Part shown: positions 55,241-64,000 of the stretch, one piece after another | How the letters are laid out: each line of letters opens with the position of its first letter | How positions within the stretch are numbered: the stretch's first letter is position 1 | Assembly: GCA_010909725.1 (NCBI GenBank) | Contig: JAACMV010000022.1 | Span: 1,240,001 to 1,304,000, forward strand | Direction: 5' to 3' | DNA: 64,000 nt | Source: Picochlorum sp. 'celeri' | Lineage: Eukaryota > Chlorophyta > Trebouxiophyceae | Program-made: the position numbers and the translations under genes | The notes under the pieces: generated by a model | Told to the model about the DNA's origin: nothing | Database searches by the model: none | Seen by the model: the letters and a program-made list of their open reading frames with translations, nothing else

Positions 55241-56112
55241 TTACAGCACCAGCCTGGGAGTTCCCGCTCAATGGAGGGACTGGATCGACCGATCAAATCC
55301 GTCCATTGGGGGCCCCGCTCCAGACATCATTGGCAATAGAAGTAATGAAGATAAAACTATAAGAACAACCAAAAAGGGCAAAATTTCGACTCAAATCAAC
55401 TCGAGATACAACTCCACCTGTGATTAACCCACTGACACAGGGAGGAGAAGAGTGTCGCAGCAACTCTAGCAGGTAAAACTGTCATAAACGACCTTGATCC
55501 AGAGCACTGTAAGAGCACACATTTCCAGCGAGGAGTATCCATTCAAAGAAAGCAGATGCATCACATGTTCATAATATTGAGATAGATGACCAATGTAAGA
55601 GAGTGGAATGGAAGACATTCTAATAGAATGTTCCTGAAACATACAAATGCAAGATAGAAGAGCACTGTTATATTCTCCCGGAGCCCTGCTCTTGTGGTGT
55701 CCAACACCGGGATGTTTGAAATCGAAGCAATCATCAGACCAGCCACTAGGATTGCTTATGTATGATAAATGTCACATAATCTGCTGGTTACACGGGTTCA
55801 CCCTAAACCCGGCAAAAGAAAGACGATATCCGAAAGGAAAAGCTCGAGGGGCACGAAGTGGCGGTGCGCCTCCCCTCAGGGTGAGCCAGATTGGGCCTTC
55901 AAAGGCAACTCCATTATTCTGCAAAACGATTGAATAATTCAAAGTTAGGTGGCGACGTGGGCCGGAGCAGCCGGTTGACCTGGAGACCCAAGGTCGACCA
56001 GACAGCCGACAAACCCGAAACGCCCCACGACGCCTGGGATGTCCGAAGGACAGGCAGAAATTAATCCAATACTTGGATTGGGATGATGAAAAATACAAAA
56101 GTATTTTAGTAT

Positions 56113-56417
56113 ATATGTGCTCATTTTATTCTAATTTCGTTTTAATGCGATTTACCTCCAAAGTACCACTTGCTGCGGCATTCCCGCTTATAAGCGGACC
56201 TAAGGCCGACAAGCTTGTCGGTCCTTAAGGAAGATGTTCATATATAAGGAATTCATAGCCGAATAGGTCACCTTTCCACGAGGGGGCCTCGAAAACAATC
56301 TTCTCCCACAGAATTCATTGTATTGACACACACAATAATATTATCAATATACAGGAAAAATTTTAAATTTCGTTAGGTAAATCGCATTAAAACGAATTTA
56401 GAATAAAATGAGCACAT
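56113..56417. mobile_element. Small MITE or foldback element with about 43-bp inverted ends
   Basis: Left end ATGTGCTCATTTTATTCTAA... (56117-56158) is the reverse complement, with one or two differences, of 56374-56417. The interior is about 215 bp, AT-rich, with no frame. A related internal segment recurs at 56820-56880. Confidence 0.65.
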
Positions 56418-56444
56418 ATTCTGGGGAGTAGCCAACGAAAATTG

Positions 56445-56625
56445 AATAAAAGCTCCAATTTTTTTGGCAATTCCCCTGCTTGACAGTCTTTGCCTATCCA
56501 GCAATCCTTTTGACCGATGATATTGATCGACTCATTGATCTTCTTCTTTTCCCATCAAATGTCCCTCTTGACAGGCAAATCGACTGCGACTTGCGAGTCA
56601 TAAACTGCTGACTGGGGTTGCCCCT
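56445..56625 (-). repeat. Dispersed inverted-repeat element fragment, copy 2
   Basis: Inverted copy of 48223-48400. Both contain the CGACTTGCGAGTCATAAACTG and AGTTTGCC-type words in matching order. Noncoding. Confidence 0.7.
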
Positions 56626-57205
56626 GAGCATGCTACACATCCATACCCTGCCACTCAATGCTCCAGAGGATTCACAGAGCTCAAATCTCTTAGATCCTGT
56701 ATGAAATGCCCTTGTTAGGTTAACCAGAACAGAGGCTGACGAAAATTGAATAAAAGAAACAAGGCATTTGAAGCTGACCAACGAAATTTGATTAAAATGA
56801 AGGGGCAAAATTTCCTCGCGCTTCGCACGACGAAATTCAATATTTTAATCAATAAAACGAAATTAAAAATTTTTCCTGTAAAAATCATGATTATAGAAAG
56901 GATGGTGGCCTCCTTAAATCCCAAATTTTCCTGAGGGACGTATTTTATTATTTCGACGACGCCATCAGAAAGAGGGTAACAAAATATGTCTATTGAAACA
57001 AAAATGGGGAAATTTGGTGCGATACTCGAAAAGTTATGGGCCCATGTGTAAATTGGCTTGTGTGAAAATTTTCTGAAGTCAGGTCGACCGCCCGTGGTAC
57101 TAATTAAGGAACTTCTGGTGTCGATCACAAGGCACCCAGATCTTCCACAATAGCCTCGATTCACTGCTGTTACTTGGAAATTATTTATACTTTATACGTT
57201 TATTG

Positions 57206-60200
57206 TCATTCGATATCGACACTGTCCGCTGCTGCGAAGGTGGAACCTCGGGTTGGGAAGAAGGCAAGCATTTTGTCCATTTCTTTCTTGTGGCCGTCCT
57301 CCACAAGCTTGTAGTGGGGCCAGTCTCCCTCCCAACCATCTTTTGACATTTGAAAACTAGAAACTTGGCAGACGATATCGTCGATCGGCACGCTGAACAC
57401 ACGTTCGTCGTGCCTCCACAGCCTCTCTCCTGTGAACTCCTTCACCATGTACACAGTGGTTCCATGGTAATCCATCTTTTCCGTCTCATATATCCCGCAA
57501 ATCGCGTATCGTTCCACTTCATCTGGCTTCCGGGGACTGAATACGCGGACAAATTCATACACCACCCCAACATGGTGAGCCTCAGAATCCTTGTCCCTCA
57601 GCAAGACAAAGTGTGACCGCCTCTTTGTATCACGCCTGTCATAGAATGTTTTCACACAACAGCCTTTGCCATCTACCAAGACGTTGCAAGAAAAATGACT
57701 GTACAATTTGATATCTCTCTGCGGCTCCCTCGGTCTCTCGTCCTGGTGCTTTGTGTGAAACTCCCTGATGAGATTCAACTTCTTCTTCTCGATGGACTCC
57801 CTCAGCTTATCCTTCTGCTGCTTCGCAGCATCTCGAGCCTCGATGCATTTCGTCGTACTTCGCTCTACTCCTTTCCCTTGAAGAGCATACGTGGTGCTTG
57901 GATGGGCGTCGTACATGGTGCTCGAAGCCGTTCGGCGTTGATTTGGGGCATACACCGGGATGGCACTCTGGTCGGCTGGCCCTAGCTTGTGCTTGGCTTT
58001 CTCCAATGCCGATCTGATAAGATACCGTTTTGCTAATGTTGCCTCGGGCGTATTGATACAACTCGTCGAGGAGACGGCCCGCATAGCCCGTTCGACCCAC
58101 AGCTCTGACAACTGGTGCAGTGGGCCCAGGAAGGCCTCCTGGTGATGCAGGAGGCAGTTGGCTGTATGGAGGTTGGGCGTCAGCAATTCGTATGCCTTCT
58201 CTTCCTGACATATCCTTGAGAACTGGTGTAGATGCCAGAGGGCTTGAGATGGCTCGAGCCGGGCGGCTTCAGCGTGGCTCAGGTGATGCATGACAAACTG
58301 CCTCAAATGTGCCCAAGCTTCCATGGCCTTGGGTGTGAGCACAGAAACACCCGTCACCTCCTCGTTGAACAGGGCACATGAATGTACTTCTACGAAAACT
58401 TTGACTTCCTCACAAATCCAAGAGTAGCAGTGCTCTAATGGCGAGTATGGACGATTGAACGAGTTGTTCAGAGTAATTCCTCTCTCCAATTTCTTGACAG
58501 TCTTCTTGCTGTAGACTCTCATACTCCTGCTGTCGGGATCACTGGTTTTCTTGTTCCCGTGGCCATCCCACAAATATTTGATAAAGTTTTTTGTTATTCC
58601 TAAGAGAATCAGATGGTATAGAGGAGCTGGTATCCCGTGCTTGACGTGCAAAGTAGGCACGGCATGAAACACTTTTGCATAGTCATGAATCCCAAGCCGA
58701 TCCTGCCATTCTTGCGTGCTCGATCCGTCATATATGCCATGGGGCATCACAGTTTTCATAATATTCAATATATCTTCCAGGTCAGAGTGTCCAATCACGG
58801 ACTGCTGCTGAATTGCATCATCATCACAGCGGGACAACTGGAACTCTTCGTTGGTGATTCCATTGATATGTGTGACAGGATCCTCCTCCTCGTAGCCTGT
58901 GAGTAGCCTTCTCTTATATGATTTGCCGTTTTTGCTAGTTATGGCTTCTGAGGCCCGCTGCCAGCAAAAGTAGCACCCTTTGATGGCGTTCCCTGGAGCG
59001 CACATGTGGATCTTTTCTCTGGCCTTGGCATCTGCATGAATGAATCCCAGTATGGGTCGATGAACTCCAGTATGTCTCACCACATGACCATCTTCTTCCA
59101 GGTCCTCATACTGATATTCCATGGGAGATGAGCGGAGGCGCTCAAACTCTTCACCAATAAAACATAAGAAGGGGTTGAGGTTTTTGGGTTCTTTTGGGCC
59201 TGGGATAATTCCCAACAATCTCGTGTTGCAGCTGAGATATCGGCCTTCAGGGTCCATATCTTCACACTTTAATACAATTAGAGTACAAGAATGTGCTTTC
59301 CTTCCAAAAGGCTGGGATCCATCCACGCCGATCGACCAGATACTAGTCGTGTCGTCGCCTGCTGTGCTTTCCCTCTCCTTGATCCATTTGAACCACTCGG
59401 ATGTGTACACCGTGTTTCCTGCGCGACCGCTTTCGATGCTTTTGTTTCTTGATTCTCGAAATTTGCGCGAAGCGAACAGACTCTGCATACAGTCTTGCAC
59501 CCCAAAGTAATAAAAGTGCTGCATGGGTCTTGGGCTCCCGCCCCTGTCTGCCGTGAACCTCTTCCTACCACACCCTGCTCCACACTCTTCACCCATGTCC
59601 CTATCTTTGAACGGGACGACGTTGTCATAGATGTATCCACAGGGACACTTATGGTATTCGACAGTCTGAAGGTCTGGAACATCCATGGCCTTCCTCAGAA
59701 GGTGGATGGATGGTGGAATGATCATCCTGTCATGGTTGCTCCTCCCCATCCGAACTACGCTCAAGATATCCTGCATGAGCTCTTTTGATACAGCATGTTT
59801 TAATTCTATTTCGAGGAGCGCAGATGTGAGCTGAAGCAAAGTGCAGGGTGCCTCATCTTCCTCGTCTTCATCCTCTTGTGGCTGATCCAGCCCCTCGCCA
59901 CGTTCCTTACCCAACACTGCCATTAGAAAGGTTTGGAAATGCGACCCCTGAGTGCACCGAAAGCGTTCACTAGGTCCATTCTCGCCATTTGGCTCATGCT
60001 CATCACTCGAAGCGTCGCTGTCTTCAAGGTCCTGCAGGAAGATAGCTTTCACTCTTCAGAACAACAAGAACCAGAATCAGGAAGCATGACATGTGTCTCC
60101 TCACCTCGGTGCACACGCTGCCCTCATCGGATGATTCCACTGCTTCATCAAAATTTTCACAGGAGCGAATTGGTAGAGTTTCGTCTCGGTCATAAGGGAG

Positions 60201-60734
60201 GAGAGTAGTGGACACTTGTCGATCGAGTTGGATTGTGGCAGCACCATCTAGATGAAGATCTTCAAGACTCCTTGGGTGGCACTCATCCGTCACCGCCACA
60301 TCGAACTTCAAGGCAATCTCTGGATGCTTATTCCGTATGTGCTGGAGCAATTTCCGTCGATCTAGGTCTCCCGGCTGATTGAGGCACATCCTCTCATAGA
60401 TGTGAGGCTTCCCATGATAGCCACAAGACTTCCCATACGGGCACTGCACTCGGCACCACACCTGCCTAGATTCTCGATCGAATCGAATCATGGATGGTCG
60501 ACATTCACGCTCCAGATGAATGCATGACTGATGAAAGTCGGTCCACAGTTTGGCTACCTTTTTTGTTCCAGTTCTCCTCCTCTTTGACCTTCTCTCTCCC
60601 TGGGAGGTACTTTGCTCCGTATCACGATTCATTGGAGATTGAACCAAAAAAGCATTATTTTGTTGTACACGAGCCGTGATGATATGTTGGCAAATGGATA
60701 GGAGTCGCTCTCGCACGATGGTTTGCAGATGCAT
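57206..60734 (-). CDS. Tnp2/CACTA-like transposase (two exons), second element
   Basis: Exons 60105-60734 (or from ATG 60632) and 57206-60031, joined in phase 0 across a 73-nt intron (GTGAGG...CCTGCAG), up to 1,151 residues. Exon 1 has a basic region (RRSKRRRTGTKK) and a C2H2-like segment (CPYGKSCGYHG...HIRNKH). Exon 2 has an acidic linker, Cys-rich CPCGY...CGAGCGRKR, FYYFGVQD, IIPGPKEP near 487 (the Tnp2-family motif), CYFCW near 565, and LYHLILLGITKNF near 685, all in the same order as the transposase at 14292-17498. The C-terminal part has a KQQKDKLRESIEKKKL helix. Unbroken frame, possibly active. Confidence 0.75.
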
Positions 60735-60839
60735 TGGTATGGCATTTTGAATTCCTCATGTTGCGGACGAGCTGCACTTTGGTTCCATTCGCCCTCTGGA
60801 CCAGCAGAATATATAAAGTATATCCAAAATAAGGTCTCG
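60733..60839. promoter_or_regulatory. Divergent promoter region with TATA box
   Basis: The two genes of the element are divergent and their open frames even overlap slightly here. TATATAAAG at 60810-60818 lies 22-30 bp before ATG 60840, pointing to the plus-strand gene. The same arrangement occurs in the other Tnp2-like element. Confidence 0.4.
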
Positions 60840-62066
60840 ATGATTCGAATCAAACCCAAATCGGGAAAAGGTCCCTGCCTAGAAATTCAAACATCCGGGT
60901 CAGCAGCACCCGGAGACGACTATTTCAAGCAGATCGCGTCGTTTCGAGAGAAGGAAGGAATACAGAATGAGGTTATTATCGAAGCTGAGGATTGCTCGGG
61001 AATACGAGTGGATCTGGATTACCTGGCCCCGGAAATGGAGGACATCTTGTGGTGGTTGGAGGCAAGCCCTCCCCCTGAAGTTGCCAACTCTTTTCCCTTA
61101 GATGTTGATGAGGGAGGCGATGTCTCGATCGGAGACAGTTCAGAAATGATTTTTGTTGAGGATACGCATCTAGAGAATCACGCTCGCGAGGCATGCATGA
61201 AGTACTGGGCCAGGTCTCCTGTGAATAATGACTTTGAGCAGTGTCGAGCATACCTGTCCAAGAAAAAAGGCATGCCCAAGGCACATGAGATCCTTTTCGA
61301 GTTATGCAAAGAAAAAGTTATGCTGGAATGCGGAGAATTGGCCAGGGTTTCGAGATCATACACAGCAGATAGACTCATGACATACCTCAGCTCAAATCAC
61401 CGGAATAATCACAACAGACATGTCAGAGACGGTGTCCGGAAAAACATGGATGCAGATCGTCACTGGTACCTTCAATTTGGAAGATATCTTATCGATTGCA
61501 TTGGAGAGTATCTAGATGGACTGAACCATGCGGCAGAAGGCGACAAGAGGTTTTCCACCCAAGAGAACTTGGAGCATCTGAGACCCTTCGTGTTACAGAA
61601 GCTCCCTGCGTGGTATTCTCCAGACAAGTATTCCTTCATCTTTACAGGGGCCAAGAAAAATTCTGGAAATGAGATGAATTCGCTTATCATCGACGATCTT
61701 GACAAAGTCAAAGAGGAACATCCTGAATTCGACGGGAAGGCTAAAGCTCTCATGTCTGAACAAATACACAAGCAAGCACTCGACAGTGTCAAACATGTAC
61801 ACGAGGAGAACAATCGGTTGAAGAAACTGCTCTCCAAGAAAGATAAGTCAGAGGATGACGCCAAGGCAGAAAGGGATATCCTCAAGAAACAGTTGGCCGA
61901 ACTCCAGAAGGAGGTGGAGCAACTGAGGAGCAGACGTCCAGGGGCGAAGCGTGGTACGAAGCAGCGACGAACGCAGGAGTATGGCAACGAATACGCTAAA
62001 ACATATATCACAGGAACATCCAGGCGACGGAGGCCTCTCGAGGATGCACAAGACAAAGAGAATTGA
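60840..62066 (+). CDS. Accessory protein of the Tnp2-like element, coiled coil
   Basis: 408 residues from ATG 60840; an upstream in-frame ATG at 60729 exists, but its coding would run through the TATA box. Acidic N-terminal third, a helical middle (NHAREACMKYWARSP, RSYTADRLMTYLSS), then a clear coiled coil at about 300-375 (HEENNRLKKLLSKKDK, LKKQLAELQKEVEQLRS) and a strongly basic tail (RRPGAKRGTKQRR). No enzyme motif. Not related by eye to the accessory ORF of the first Tnp2-like element. Comparable in plan to the KDZ partner protein (coiled coil plus basic segment), so perhaps a DNA-binding co-factor of the transposase; that is inference. Confidence 0.55.
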   Translation: MIRIKPKSGKGPCLEIQTSGSAAPGDDYFKQIASFREKEGIQNEVIIEAEDCSGIRVDLDYLAPEMEDILWWLEASPPPEVANSFPLDVDEGGDVSIGDSSEMIFVEDTHLENHAREACMKYWARSPVNNDFEQCRAYLSKKKGMPKAHEILFELCKEKVMLECGELARVSRSYTADRLMTYLSSNHRNNHNRHVRDGVRKNMDADRHWYLQFGRYLIDCIGEYLDGLNHAAEGDKRFSTQENLEHLRPFVLQKLPAWYSPDKYSFIFTGAKKNSGNEMNSLIIDDLDKVKEEHPEFDGKAKALMSEQIHKQALDSVKHVHEENNRLKKLLSKKDKSEDDAKAERDILKKQLAELQKEVEQLRSRRPGAKRGTKQRRTQEYGNEYAKTYITGTSRRRRPLEDAQDKEN

Positions 62067-63229
62067 CCCACATCATGGCACCCTGGAGATGCACAAGAGA
62101 GCCGGGCGGTTAGGTTGGACGGGTATAGTTTTTTCCCAGTAATTATTTAGCACCACCCATACAGCCTCAGAATGATACAGTATCAATAAATAAACAATAT
62201 ACTCTAATGTAAGTTCCAAATTCGTAGCAGAGCGACTCGCTCGCAGCGTGACCAACGACCTTCCATCACTAACGACCACCCTTGTATATGTGCCTGCAGG
62301 TATAGAGTCCCTCCAATCACGTCGCCAAACAATTAATAAAGGTAAGAACTGACAATTATGTGTGGTGCAGGTGTGAATAGACGTGGAATGGAGAGGACTC
62401 GCCGTCTGGCAACAGACGGTTAACGGTTTTTCCCCAATGGTCGCCCCAGTGCCTACAGTGGCACAACAAGGGGTGATCATTGGTGGAAAAGCAATGAATC
62501 AATCGAATTGTAAAGTATCGTGTAAAAAGAATTAAAAAATCGAGCAGCCCCGGAGGGGGCGAGCAACGATTTGTCGTAATTAGATATATTAAGTACAACC
62601 CGGCTGCGAAAATTTTCCAAAATTCCCCGACCTGCCAGTTAGCACGTTCTTTTGATCGAGATTTGATCCAGCGCAGTGGAGTCATTTCACGCACTCCCGC
62701 CGCTCTAAAAAGTTGCATTAATACTTAAAAGTTCATATTGTGTCGAGGGAACGGCGTCTTTACGCGTCAAACATAACTTTTGGACGCTCAGTTTCAAGCG
62801 CATCTGCACATCCCTCCGAGAGGCGAACTCCCGATTGCGAGAACCATTTGGCGTCAAATTTTCACGAGATACTCTATTTGTAACACTGATTAATAATATA
62901 TACGAGCGGGAATATATAATGCCCTGTACGCGACGAAATCAGCGACCCAAAATCAAGGGGACTGCCATCCTTTCTGTAAGTGGCAAGCGTTTTCTGGATC
63001 GCTCACCGAACGGGACGAACAAAGGGCAGCATTGGCATGCATGCCACAGCATATGCTGTGGAGCGAGTATCAACCCCTGGTTTGCCCTGGAGGCCAAGTT
63101 ATGGGCGATCAAAAATGTGGCAATTTGATATTAGGACGATTTAAGGGTGCGTGTCATGACACTTTGTCTAATAATTTAGTCGAGTACAGTAATAATAAGG
63201 GCGGATCAAGTCGATTGTGGGTTTTCTAT
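62067..63229. other. Intergenic, no supported gene
   Basis: Likely holds the end of the Tnp2-like element and non-autonomous element debris. No terminal inverted repeat matching the 56.9-57.2 kb side was found by eye. Short frames only. Confidence 0.3.
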
Positions 63230-63231
63230 TA

Positions 63232-63440
63232 GGCCGCTCTTAATTGATTCCGTGGTTCCCGTCCCCGAGCGAATGGATTTCGCGATGGTGTGCCCCAAAA
63301 AATAGAATGCCGTCTATCTTAGTACTCGTGAAGAATTTGCACTTTTCGAGGCCACCATGCGATAGAGCTCATCAAAAGGAGTCGATTGACGGGCCCGTCA
63401 AAGCCCGGGCTTTTGGGACCAAACTCGATCATGGACCATC
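63232..63440 (-). mobile_element. Partial second copy of the TA-flanked MITE
   Basis: Starts with TAGGCCGCTCTTAATTGATT like the 42558 element. Further in, CGATAGAGCTCATCAAAAGGAGTCGATTGACGGG-type words (diverged) match the inverted 43020-43075 part of that MITE. The other end is missing or diverged. Confidence 0.6.
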
Positions 63441-63964
63441 GTTGATGGCCGTGGACTGGATCCAGCCATGGCTCGATTTTTGAGGTATGGAAGAGGTCTT
63501 AAACTAGGCCCCGACAACATGTCCCGTAAAAGTACCATACCTGAATTTGAGTAGCAATTTTCACAACTTATGAATGTTTAGAACGTATCTGCGTGAAACT
63601 GAAAGGAGGCCAGAGACACATAGACACCACCTGGAAAAGGCTCACCGTGCTTTAATTTTGGTACGTACCAGAGAGGCGTATACGCCTCCTATCAATCATA
63701 GCCTTTTGTAGGCGATAGCAGGAAAAAAAGGCATATAGGGGAAGATCGAGGATCGTCGAATTTCACAGAGACAAGAACAGCATTTGCGGGCTATACGAAC
63801 GGAAAAGAAATGAGCAAGATAATGCAGACAGACAAGGTTTGTTGTGGAAGAACAATAGTAGTTGGCTATTGATGCCTTGTCAATATGGAAGCAAAAAAAG
63901 GAGGAGCTTCCTTCTACTACAAATCTATTCTTGCACCTTTGGCATTGACAGTTCTGGGATTAGG

Positions 63965-64000
63965 TATATCTATATATATATATATATATATAGAGAGAGA
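63965..64000. repeat. (AT)n/(GA)n microsatellite at the window edge
   Basis: AT run followed by a GA run. The window ends inside it. Confidence 0.9.

Overview
This window is nuclear DNA from a eukaryote. Several genes carry spliceosomal introns, mostly 64-77 nt with GT-AG borders and one of 114 nt. The non-repeat genes encode type II membrane proteins of the secretory pathway: a coiled-coil protein, a glycosyltransferase-like enzyme and a PAPS-type sulfotransferase. Everything else is transposable elements and satellites. A multicellular alga or an early-branching animal would fit, but the sequence alone does not settle it.

Layout. 0.1-1.3 kb: a three-exon coiled-coil membrane protein gene. 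1.9-13.4 kb: satellite and composite repeats. These include an inverted repeat of about 1.5-kb arms around a 25-N gap (5.4-8.4 kb), a 160-bp array with a 320-bp higher-order period (10.4-11.9 kb) and 153-bp repeats. 13.6-17.9 kb: a Tnp2/CACTA-like transposon with a divergent accessory gene. 18.0-18.5 kb: a decayed retropepsin fragment. 19.4-23.4 kb: 171-bp and 160-bp satellite arrays. 23.8-28.9 kb: a nearly full-length LINE, damaged upstream but with a long open reverse-transcriptase frame. 30.2-31.6 kb: the glycosyltransferase gene. 31.6-33.9 kb: a second, nearly identical, 5'-truncated LINE in inverse orientation. 36.4-42.3 kb: a third LINE tail split by a complete-looking MULE that carries a Ulp1-like protease gene and a transposase gene. 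42.6-43.2 kb: a MITE with perfect 38-bp inverted repeats. 43.5-47.9 kb: a KDZ-type transposase gene overlapping tail-to-tail with a coiled-coil partner gene. 48.6-53.0 kb: an unrecognised spliced gene, four clusters of iterated short words, and a tyrosine-recombinase (Crypton-like) gene. 54.0-55.0 kb: the sulfotransferase gene. 55-57 kb: MITE debris. 57.2-62.1 kb: a second Tnp2/CACTA-like two-gene element with a divergent promoter. 62.1-64.0 kb: MITE debris and a microsatellite.

The recurrent theme is two-gene transposons. Four DNA transposons each pair a transposase with a second, mostly unrecognised gene. Two pairs are convergent with overlapping stop ends (MULE and KDZ) and two are divergent (the Tnp2-like elements). 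The tyrosine recombinase with its upstream word clusters may be a fifth system. All splice models come from reading frames and consensus borders only and need transcript support.
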